This document shows, piece after piece, positions 1 to 5,016 of a DNA stretch of 7,127 nt; position 1 is the stretch's first letter; every line of letters starts with the position of its first letter. Position numbers and translations under genes: made by a program. Source of the stretch: Treponema sp. (GTDB lineage Bacteria > Spirochaetota > Spirochaetia > Treponematales > Breznakiellaceae); the NCBI GenBank assembly GCA_031254385.1, contig JAIRUO010000286.1, positions 1 to 7,127 on the forward strand. Direction: 5' to 3'. The notes under the pieces were generated by a model. That model did no database searches. It was not told where the DNA came from and saw only the letters and a list, made by a program, of their open reading frames with translations.

Positions 1-84
1 GGAGCAGGGGGGATTCGAACCCCCGGTGCCTTGCGGCACAACGGTTTTCAAGACCGCCTCCTTCAACCACTCGGACACCGCTCC
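1..84 (-). tRNA. tRNA-Ser(UGA), missing its last base at the window edge
   Basis: Read on the minus strand this folds as a class II serine tRNA. The acceptor arm pairs GGAGCGG with CTGCTCC. The anticodon loop is CTTGAAA, with anticodon TGA at 48-50. The long variable arm has stem GTGCC/GGCAC, and the T-arm is GGGGG-TTCGAAT-CCCCC. It decodes UCA and other UCN codons. The discriminator base and CCA positions fall outside the window. Position 32 is C, so on sequence alone it is a possible target for the TtcA-like enzyme encoded here. No clear promoter is visible directly upstream, where the repeat array abuts the 5' end. It may be co-transcribed from tRNA-Ser(GCU) through the array, which is inference. 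Confidence 0.97.
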
Positions 85-198
85 ATTAAGGCGACCGCTA
101 GGTCGTCTATCCAATAAACATAACACGAGCCGACGCAGAACCAGTTTTCACTACCCCGTTAAGGTAGGTGGGCTTTAGCCCACCGTGTGCGCCGCTCC
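82..198. repeat. 117-bp direct repeat, copy 1
   Basis: It is identical to 311-427 except at position 133 (a here, g at 362). Copy start-to-start distance is 229 bp. It contains the palindromes 92-105 and 167-184 and begins inside the 5' end of tRNA-Ser(UGA), whose last three plus-strand bases (tcc) are part of the repeat. Confidence 0.97.
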
Positions 199-310
199 AA
201 TAAAGCAGCCCGTAAGGGCTGTTTCTCCAAAAAAACTAACACGAGCGGGCGCAGGATAATTTATCACTATCCACTAATGTAGGCAAGCTTTAGCTTGCCG
301 TATGCGCCCA

Positions 311-427
311 TCCATTAAGGCGACCGCTAGGTCGTCTATCCAATAAACATAACACGAGCCGGCGCAGAACCAGTTTTCACTACCCCGTTAAGGTAGGTGG
401 GCTTTAGCCCACCGTGTGCGCCGCTCC
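311..427. repeat. 117-bp direct repeat, copy 2
   Basis: This is the second near-identical copy (116 of 117 bases) of 82-198. The intervening unit (199-313) has the same architecture but a diverged sequence. That suggests an older tandem duplication followed by a recent duplication of a two-unit block, or gene conversion between alternate units. Confidence 0.97.
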
Positions 428-471
428 TATAAGGCAGCCCGTTAAGGGCTGTTTTCCTAATTACCGTTTTC

Positions 472-541
472 GGAGCAGGGGGATTTGGGGTTCCAGTCGC
501 AAACGTCCTGTTTGCTCCTTCCACCCCCGCCTTCACGCTCC
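472..541 (-). pseudogene. tRNA-Ser-like remnant within repeat unit 4
   Basis: On the minus strand this 70-base stretch begins GGAGCG and ends TGCTCC, which can pair as an acceptor stem of six pairs including one G-U. Its 3' end (472-487) matches the 3' end of tRNA-Ser(GCU) (639-655) apart from one missing G. Inside are a GGGGG run, a 6-bp hairpin with loop AGGAC (499-515), and CCCCC, but no recognisable D-arm or T-loop, and the anticodon arm is not that of a serine tRNA. I read it as a decayed or rearranged tRNA-Ser copy. An alternative is a duplicated tRNA 3' end left as an old integration scar. Confidence 0.5.
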
Positions 542-638
542 CCGGCGCGTCCTGCGCCGGCCTTTTCGGTTAAGGCTTGCGCCTTAGCTATTGTCTAGGA
601 GCGTTCCGCTTCGAATCCCCCTAGCCCTCACTCCGTTC
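542..638. other. Palindrome-rich tRNA spacer without a gene
   Basis: This stretch contains perfect short palindromes: 542-560 (arms ccggcgc/gcgccgg, loop gtcct), 571-586 (taaggc/gcctta, loop ttgc), 600-610 (agcg/cgct) and 631-642 (ctcc/ggag, loop gttc). The segment 610-622 is an inverted copy of the T-arm region of the adjacent tRNA. No ORF with a ribosome binding site is present. On the minus strand this is the 3' trailer of tRNA-Ser(GCU). Confidence 0.7.
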
Positions 639-725
639 GGAGCAGGGGGGATTTGAACCCCCGGTACCCGGTTAAGGTACGACGGTTTAGCAAACCGTTG
701 GTTTCGACCACTCACCCACCGCTCC
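639..725 (-). tRNA. tRNA-Ser(GCU)
   Basis: Minus-strand class II tRNA of 87 bases. The acceptor arm pairs GGAGCGG with CTGCTCC. The anticodon arm is ACGGT-TTGCTAA-ACCGT, with anticodon GCT at 689-691. The variable stem is GTACC/GGTAC and the T-arm is GGGGG-TTCAAAT-CCCCC. The discriminator is G (638) and the following bases are AAC, so CCA is not encoded and must be added after transcription. It decodes AGC and AGU. Because these are ANN codons, A37 is expected to carry t6A, the substrate of the TcdA enzyme encoded at 3507-4271. Position 32 is U, so it is not a TtcA target. It is probably driven by the promoter at 752-780. Confidence 0.97.
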
Positions 726-751
726 AGACCTAATTTTAAGGAATTTTTCTA

Positions 752-780
752 ACCATAGCGGTTTTGGGATTTGTTGTCAA
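752..780 (-). promoter_or_regulatory. Sigma-70-type promoter for the tRNA-Ser genes
   Basis: On the minus strand a perfect -35 TTGACA (775-780) is followed after 17 bases by a -10 TATGGT (752-757). Transcription would begin near 745, giving a leader of about 20 bases before tRNA-Ser(GCU). The -35 lies 14 bases beyond the protease stop codon. No hairpin with a T-run separates the two, so read-through from the protein genes into the tRNAs is also possible. Confidence 0.7.
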
Positions 781-793
781 GTAGGGTAACTTT

Positions 794-1204
794 TTACATA
801 ATAAGCGTTAATATTTCTTCGCCATGTGCTGGGATCAGCTCCTGCCGTTTGGGGTCAACAACAAGATCCATAAATTCTAGGGGGATAACGCCGAGGAGAA
901 CCCTTCCTTCGGGTAGCACAAAGGCGTTGATAGAGACCTTACGATCTCTCCAGTGTATTTCTACCGGTTCTGTAACTTTGCATTCCACTTTTGAGCCACC
1001 TGCTAGGTTAGCGGTGCGTGTGCCTATTACAGAGAGACCGAGCTTCTGGCGCATATCTTCGTTGATAATAAGAGAAGTAGCGCCGGTATCGACAAGGGCG
1101 GTAACGGTTACGGAACGGATATCCTGTTCCGGAATAATACCGTCCTGTACCCTGATTAGATCACCGCCATTTTTTACAGTGATTTCAGCGTGAACATTAC
1201 CCAT
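794..1204 (-). CDS. Retropepsin-like aspartic protease (clan AA family)
   Basis: A 136-residue single-domain protein. The catalytic loop ALVDTGAT has DTG at residues 39-41. It is followed by a hydrophobic strand and a helix, then the second hydrophobic-hydrophobic-Gly element LLG at 103-105 near a conserved V-D-P stretch. This is the half-size architecture of clan AA proteases, of the AF_0612-type bacterial and archaeal family, which would act as a homodimer to form one active site. No signal peptide or membrane segment is seen, so it is probably cytoplasmic. The ATG at 1204 is supported by GGAGG (1211-1215) six bases upstream. It begins 21 bases after the xylanase stop, suggesting co-transcription. 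The substrate is unknown, and proteolysis of the neighbouring exported enzyme seems unlikely given the different compartments. Confidence 0.85.
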   Translation of the reverse strand: MGNVHAEITVKNGGDLIRVQDGIIPEQDIRSVTVTALVDTGATSLIINEDMRQKLGLSVIGTRTANLAGGSKVECKVTEPVEIHWRDRKVSINAFVLPEGRVLLGVIPLEFMDLVVDPKRQELIPAHGEEILTLIM

Positions 1205-1225
1205 TAATTTCCTCCAGTTATTAAA

Positions 1226-2911
1226 TTACCTACCATAGCCATCCGGGTCTAAAACAGCCTTTAGCGCTTCTTTGCCGCGCAGATACCTGTCAAAAAGAAG
1301 CGGGAAACTTGCAGAACGCCAGCTATCGGCATCGTTGGTTCCCCAGAAGGTTACGCGCTCTATTCTTCCGTTGCCGTTATTGGCAGGGCCAGCGGCGTTT
1401 TTCCTGAATAGACGGAAAAACTCGGCGTACCTGTAGGCTTGGGCTTGCTCCAGCGCTTCGGTCCACTGGCCTCCGCTGTTCCAGGTAATGTCGAGCTCGG
1501 TGATGCTTATGCTTACCCCAGGCAATGAGGAAAAAAGATTTATCGATCTTTCTATATTTGAGGAGCTTGTGTTTTGGTTGTAATGCCCCTGCATGCCAAT
1601 GCCCTGGATTAACAGTTTGCCGTTGGGACGCCTGCCGGCGTATCGCTCGTTGATGTCTCTGACCATGTTGTAAACGGCTGTTGCCTTGGTCGAATAGTCA
1701 AGGTTGTAGTCGTTGTAATAAAGCTTGACATCCCAGCCGTTTTGATCCGCAATTTCTGCCGCTTTTAGGAAGGCAAGTTCAATCCATTCAGGCCCAAGCG
1801 CTAGATACCAGCCTGCATCGCTACGCAACCTGCCTCTCCAGTCTGCAGTAGCCGCTTCGCCATCGTTAAAGGCCTCGTTCACTACGTCAATGGCATACAG
1901 CCCTGCGCCGTAGCGCCTCATCACATTTTCAATATGAGCATCAAGATTCGCCTTTGCCTCCGCACGGGAAAGGGGAGGATTCCCCCACATCCATGCAGGG
2001 GTCTGGGAATGCCATGCAAGGGTATGGCCTATTATGGTGAGGCCGGAAACTTTGGCAAGCTGCTGGTCAAGGTTATTGTATGTAAAGACACCCTTACTGT
2101 TTTGAAGCTGATCCGGCTTCATCTCATTTTCTGGCGTGAACGCGTTGAAGTGGTACTGGATTATGTCAAGCTTGTCGCCTGTCATCCTGTTGTTTCCAGA
2201 GGTCGTTCCTATAAGGAAGTAATCCTTGTAAACGTCCTTTAGCGCGGGATAGTCCCTATAGTCAGGCTCAACGTTTCCTGTCTCAAGGAGGCGCTGAGAA
2301 ATTCTGATATTATCAATGTACCAGACATCAGCATGATAGGGCGCTTCATTAACGACAAAGCGGAAGTCAATGCTTCTTAAAGGTTCGTTCAAGCCGGTCA
2401 GCGGGGTTGTTGTGTTTACCTCAACCCATTCGCCAATGTTTATCGTGCCGGGAGTAATAGGAAATTTTACTACACCTGTAGCCCCCGGATAATCTTCGCT
2501 AAGCACTATGCCAAGGCCAGTGAGGGTTGACTTTCCCTCGTTGCCTTGCCTTGGCGCATAGACGCTGTAAGAGATGGTGTAAACCGCAAACTGGCTAAGG
2601 GGCGTTTCAAAAGTGAGCCTAATGGCATTGCTTGCGCCTGTGTAGTCTTGCGACGAACTTTTATGCGTTCCTTTGAGGGAAAACTTGTCGCCGTTGCCAA
2701 AGTTTGTGACCCACTCGATCTCCACATTGTCCACATTGGACACAGTAAAACGCTGCTCCCATTGGGCTTTGTCTGCGGGGCGGAAACTGATATTGGCTAT
2801 TTCACCCGGATCACTTGCGGTTCTTGCCCCCGGCTGGTTTGTACAAAAAACCAAAAGCGTTGTAAGAAGGACGGCTAATGCCGCTGCTATAGCAAGCCTT
2901 AATCTTTTCAT
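1226..2911 (-). CDS. Exported family 10 glycoside hydrolase (endo-1,4-beta-xylanase) with CBM4/9-like module
   Basis: A protein of 561 residues from the preferred ATG at 2911, which has AAGGAG at 2917-2922; an in-frame ATG at 2938 has no such site. Residues 1-22 form a signal peptide (KRLR, then a hydrophobic core) ending LLVFC with Cys23, a relaxed lipobox, so it may be a lipoprotein. Residues about 41-205 look like a beta-sandwich carbohydrate-binding module (CBM4/9 type), ending WYIDNIRIS. The GH10 barrel spans about 226-556. It shows NEMK, the TLAWHSQTPAW block, acid/base Glu346 in DVVNEAFND, nucleophile Glu472 in ITELDI, and FWGTNDADSW near the C-terminus. It should cleave internal beta-1,4 bonds of xylan outside the cytoplasm. 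All catalytic residues are present and there is no truncation. Hemerythrin lies 51 bases upstream. Confidence 0.96.
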   Translation of the reverse strand: MKRLRLAIAAALAVLLTTLLVFCTNQPGARTASDPGEIANISFRPADKAQWEQRFTVSNVDNVEIEWVTNFGNGDKFSLKGTHKSSSQDYTGASNAIRLTFETPLSQFAVYTISYSVYAPRQGNEGKSTLTGLGIVLSEDYPGATGVVKFPITPGTINIGEWVEVNTTTPLTGLNEPLRSIDFRFVVNEAPYHADVWYIDNIRISQRLLETGNVEPDYRDYPALKDVYKDYFLIGTTSGNNRMTGDKLDIIQYHFNAFTPENEMKPDQLQNSKGVFTYNNLDQQLAKVSGLTIIGHTLAWHSQTPAWMWGNPPLSRAEAKANLDAHIENVMRRYGAGLYAIDVVNEAFNDGEAATADWRGRLRSDAGWYLALGPEWIELAFLKAAEIADQNGWDVKLYYNDYNLDYSTKATAVYNMVRDINERYAGRRPNGKLLIQGIGMQGHYNQNTSSSNIERSINLFSSLPGVSISITELDITWNSGGQWTEALEQAQAYRYAEFFRLFRKNAAGPANNGNGRIERVTFWGTNDADSWRSASFPLLFDRYLRGKEALKAVLDPDGYGR

Positions 2912-2916
2912 AAAAT

Positions 2917-2922
2917 CTCCTT
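2917..2922 (-). promoter_or_regulatory. Ribosome binding site fixing the xylanase start
   Basis: AAGGAG on the minus strand lies five bases before the ATG at 2911. It lies inside the nine extra codons of the longer reading from 2938, which favours the shorter protein beginning MKRLRL, a typical signal-peptide start. Confidence 0.8.
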
Positions 2923-2962
2923 GGGTGAAAAAGGGCATGGTTAAGAAACCGCAATAATTGAA

Positions 2963-3403
2963 TTAGGAAGGCTTTTGAAGGAGAAATTCGGTAAATAATC
3001 TGTCTTCATGGCGTATGTGATTAATCCACCAGTCTTTTAGGAATTCCAGGAATTCGTAAGGGTCCTCATCCCAGTTGCTTTTATTGCTGATCCGAACCAG
3101 CTTTTGGGTCAGTTCGCTGTGCAGTCCATGGTGGTGTTCTTGTCCGGGGAAGCCGTATTGTTTATGAAAGTCTTCCTCAACCTGGAAATGGATGCGCGTG
3201 TATTCGTAGACCATGTTGCTAACAGGTCTTAATAATTCTTTACCGTGTTTGTTCTGCATTCCGAAGTAGAGTGAATTGATGGTGCTGACAATCCCCCTGT
3301 GCTGCTCATCAATTATTGGTATTCTCAATTCGTAATCGGGCTTCCAAATAATAAGAACATTATGATTAATCAAGCCGTCTCTAATTTCTTCTTTTTTTTG
3401 CAT
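2963..3403 (-). CDS. Bacteriohemerythrin
   Basis: A 146-residue four-helix-bundle protein binding a non-haem di-iron site that reversibly binds O2. All seven expected ligands can be placed: His35 (in IDEQH), His72 and Glu76 (in HFQVEE), His91 and His95, His129 and Asp134 (in WINHIRHED). The spacings 72-76, 72-91, 91-95 and 129-134 equal those of the well-studied methanotroph protein. The length is normal for stand-alone bacteriohemerythrins, with no fused sensor domain, so oxygen storage, delivery or scavenging in the cytoplasm is more likely than chemotaxis sensing. The ATG at 3403 has AGGTGA (3407-3412) close upstream. An A8 run in codons 3-5 of the minus strand (3391-3398) is a potential slippage site. 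It is first of three same-strand genes. Confidence 0.95.
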   Translation of the reverse strand: MQKKEEIRDGLINHNVLIIWKPDYELRIPIIDEQHRGIVSTINSLYFGMQNKHGKELLRPVSNMVYEYTRIHFQVEEDFHKQYGFPGQEHHHGLHSELTQKLVRISNKSNWDEDPYEFLEFLKDWWINHIRHEDRLFTEFLLQKPS

Positions 3404-3431
3404 ATTTCACCTAGTCAAGATTGATAGGTAT

Positions 3432-3460
3432 ACAATAACCTTAATCTTGCGCCGTGTCAA
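3432..3460 (-). promoter_or_regulatory. Sigma-70-type promoter for hemerythrin-xylanase-protease genes
   Basis: Perfect -35 TTGACA (3455-3460) on the minus strand, a 17-base spacer, and -10 TATTGT (3432-3437). Transcription would start near 3425, about 22 bases before the hemerythrin ATG. No terminator-like hairpin with a T-run lies in the two downstream gene gaps (51 and 21 bases), so all three genes may share it. Confidence 0.65.
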
Positions 3461-3469
3461 TGCGAACAA

Positions 3470-3499
3470 TTGAAAAACCCTGCCGTCATTGAGTACAAT
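3470..3499 (+). promoter_or_regulatory. Putative promoter for tcdA operon, nearly leaderless
   Basis: -35 TTGAAA (3470-3475), an 18-base spacer, -10 TACAAT (3494-3499). The expected start point, 3505-3507, coincides with the tcdA ATG at 3507. The -35 boxes of this promoter and the divergent hemerythrin promoter are separated by only nine bases, so a regulator binding there could affect both. Confidence 0.5.
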
Positions 3500-3506
3500 A
3501 AGCGGA

Positions 3507-4271
3507 ATGAACATTAGCCCAAGTTTCCATAGACTCGGCCTCCTTATCGGCGAAGAAGCGGCTGCGGCCCTTTACCGCGCCAGGGTTCTGGTCTTTGGGC
3601 TAGGTGGAGTGGGAAGCTGGTGCGCCGAAGCATTGGTCCGTTCGGGGATTGGAAATATAACGCTTATTGATTTTGACAAGGTAGAGCCTAGCAATATTAA
3701 CCGCCAAATTGAAGCCACAACAAACACCATTGGGCAGTTGAAAACCGATGCCCTTGCTTCCCGTCTTAAAGAGATAAATCCCGATTGCGTTATCACCGCC
3801 ATACCCGGATTCTTCTCCTGTAAGGATGAGGGCATGGAACACACCGCACAAAGTTTCGGCATACCTGGCGCGGATTATATAATAGACGCCATTGACAGTA
3901 TGGAGAGCAAACTCGATTTAATTGAAACCGCCACATCTTTTGACGTAACGCTTTTTTCTTCGATGGGTATGGCACGCAAGCTCGATCCAACGCGGCTGCG
4001 TACCGGCGATATATGGAAAACTCATGGCTGCCCGCTGGCGCGGAATGTGCGCGAGGGTCTGCGCATGCGTGGCTTTAAGGGGAATTTTACCGTGGTTTAT
4101 AGTGATGAAAAAGCTCCTCAGGGGGATGATTCTTTATTGGATAACGACAATGCGACAAAAGAGCTGTTTAAGAAAAAGGCTTTGGGCAGCGCAGTTACCG
4201 TAACTGCCGCTGCCGGGATGATACTGGCAAGCCTGGTAATTCGGGATATTTGCGGGAGAGGCAATGAGTAA
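3507..4271 (+). CDS. tcdA: tRNA threonylcarbamoyladenosine dehydratase (t6A37 cyclase)
   Basis: A 254-residue E1-like (ThiF/MoeB superfamily) enzyme that uses ATP to convert t6A37 of tRNAs decoding ANN codons into cyclic t6A. The sequence shows the N-terminal FHRLGLLIGEEA block, nucleotide-binding GLGGVGS (31-37), the acidic LIDFD strand (Asp55), NRQI (Arg66), the YIIDAIDS motif (Asp127, Asp130), and the C-terminal PLARNVR...VVYSDEKAP region typical of TcdA/CsdL. The length matches the family (E. coli about 268). A TTG at 3489 would add six residues, but I prefer ATG 3507 because it begins the alignable region and sits at the predicted transcription start. No strong Shine-Dalgarno site is present, only a weak agcgga. 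It overlaps the next gene by eight bases, indicating translational coupling. Confidence 0.93.
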   Translation: MNISPSFHRLGLLIGEEAAAALYRARVLVFGLGGVGSWCAEALVRSGIGNITLIDFDKVEPSNINRQIEATTNTIGQLKTDALASRLKEINPDCVITAIPGFFSCKDEGMEHTAQSFGIPGADYIIDAIDSMESKLDLIETATSFDVTLFSSMGMARKLDPTRLRTGDIWKTHGCPLARNVREGLRMRGFKGNFTVVYSDEKAPQGDDSLLDNDNATKELFKKKALGSAVTVTAAAGMILASLVIRDICGRGNE

Positions 4272-5016
4272 CCGTTTCCTCCGCAGGGCAGACGCAGGCG
4301 TCATAGTCCAAAAGCTTTGTACAAGAGCCATTTTTGAACGGAAGCTCATCAGCCCTAGCGACCGCATCCTTATAGCCGCGTCAGGGGGAAAGGATTCAAC
4401 GGTCATGGCCTGGGCCCTTTCTGTTCTGCGTCCCGTGCTGAAGATGGATTATGAATTGCAGGCCCTTCATATATCCAGCGACTTTTGCGCGTGCTGTAAA
4501 AAGTCCGTTCTGTCCCAGCGTCTAAATGAATGGGATATTCCCTTTGCTGACCTTGAAGTACCCATTATTGGACGACTCAAACCGGGCAGAAAAATGAACT
4601 GCTACTGGTGTTCAACCCAGCGTCGGACTGAACTGCTACGTTACGCCATGGAAAACAATTTTAACAAAATCGCCCTTGGCCATCATCTGGACGACATTAT
4701 AGAAACCTTTTTTATGAATATGACAGAGAAAGGCAAGTTATGCGCCATGCCAATTATGCTCTCGTACCGCAAATACCCGGTAAGCCTGATCCGACCCCTG
4801 GCATATCTTGAAGAAAAGCAGATTATCGCCTGTGCCGCTCAGCAGGACATACTGAACGCATCCTGCACCTGCCCTTATGGCGTCAATTCAGGCCGCCGGG
4901 ACATACGAAAAAGAATCGCGGATTTTATCAATTCTGAATCAGACAAACGGCGCATCATGGCTGCCCTATCCACTGGGTCAATAGATTTACTTGAGGAGTA
5001 TAATGAACCTTGTTGA
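4264..5016 (+). CDS. ttcA: TtcA-like tRNA 2-thiocytidine(32) synthetase, PP-loop ATPase
   Basis: A 250-residue PP-loop enzyme expected to activate C32 of certain tRNAs with ATP and replace the 2-oxygen by sulfur. The PP-loop SGGKDS is at 40-45. The NCYWCS motif (Cys113, Cys116) and a later cysteine (Cys201 or Cys203 in SCTCPYG) fit the three ligands of the TtcA iron-sulfur cluster. The GHHLDDIIETF block is at 139-149. A further cysteine group, FCACCKK (75-78), is extra and could bind metal. It is shorter than E. coli TtcA (about 311 residues), resembling the compact TtcA-like group, so the exact tRNA position is inferred. The ATG at 4264 overlaps the end of tcdA by eight bases, and GGGAG precedes it. 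It overlaps tatD by 14 bases. Confidence 0.85.
   Translation: MSNRFLRRADAGVIVQKLCTRAIFERKLISPSDRILIAASGGKDSTVMAWALSVLRPVLKMDYELQALHISSDFCACCKKSVLSQRLNEWDIPFADLEVPIIGRLKPGRKMNCYWCSTQRRTELLRYAMENNFNKIALGHHLDDIIETFFMNMTEKGKLCAMPIMLSYRKYPVSLIRPLAYLEEKQIIACAAQQDILNASCTCPYGVNSGRRDIRKRIADFINSESDKRRIMAALSTGSIDLLEEYNEPC
4993..4998 (+). promoter_or_regulatory. Ribosome binding site fixing the tatD start
   Basis: GAGGAG inside the end of the ttcA gene, four bases before the ATG at 5003. An in-frame TTG at 4991 would overlap this site and has no support. The first residues from the ATG (MNLVDIGINL) match the expected TatD N-terminus. Confidence 0.8.

Larger units (their letters stand above)
85..541 (-). 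repeat. Tandem array of four 114-115 bp structured, tRNA-Ser-like units
   Basis: The units are 85-198, 199-313, 314-427 and 428-541. On the plus strand each ends with a match to ccgctcc (78-84 in the tRNA, then 192-198, the variant 307-313, 421-427 and 536-541), which is the complement of the tRNA-Ser 5' acceptor strand. Read on the minus strand, units 1-3 share this order: GGAGCGG, a closing-stem arm, a 7-bp hairpin with a TAAA loop, the other closing-stem arm, and a tail hairpin followed by CCTTAAT. Closing stems are 127-137/188-197, 247-253/303-309 and 356-366/417-426. Body hairpins are 167-184, 282-299 and 396-413. Tail hairpins are 92-105, 206-221, 321-334 and 435-451. The tail alternates between two sequence types, giving a 229-bp higher-order repeat. 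There is no convincing ORF. Function is unknown. Confidence 0.85.

Noticed and set aside
82..427. Possible CRISPR array because of direct repeats
   Set aside because: The repeats are about 114-117 bp and abut in tandem, with no short repeats separated by unique spacers and no cas genes nearby.
336..536. Minus-strand 66-residue reading frame in the tRNA spacer
   Set aside because: It runs through repeat units 3 and 4 with their palindromes, has no ribosome binding site seen, and its peptide has no domain character. It is an accidental frame.
726..793. Rho-independent terminator between the protease and tRNA genes
   Set aside because: Only a 4-bp AACC/GGTT hairpin is present, overlapping the -10 box, and no proper T-run follows. 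A promoter explains the region better.
771..1193. Plus-strand 140-residue frame opposite the protease gene
   Set aside because: It is a shadow of the minus-strand aspartic protease, which has the DTG motif and a good ribosome binding site; the plus-strand peptide is serine/arginine-rich without a recognisable fold.
1934..2878. Several plus-strand frames opposite the xylanase gene
   Set aside because: They lie entirely within a strongly supported GH10 gene and show no motifs or start signals.
3489..3506. TTG start for tcdA adding six residues
   Set aside because: There is no ribosome binding site, the putative -10 box overlaps this stretch, and family similarity begins after the ATG at 3507.
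4991..5002. TTG start for tatD
   Set aside because: It overlaps the GAGGAG ribosome binding site that is correctly spaced for the ATG at 5003.
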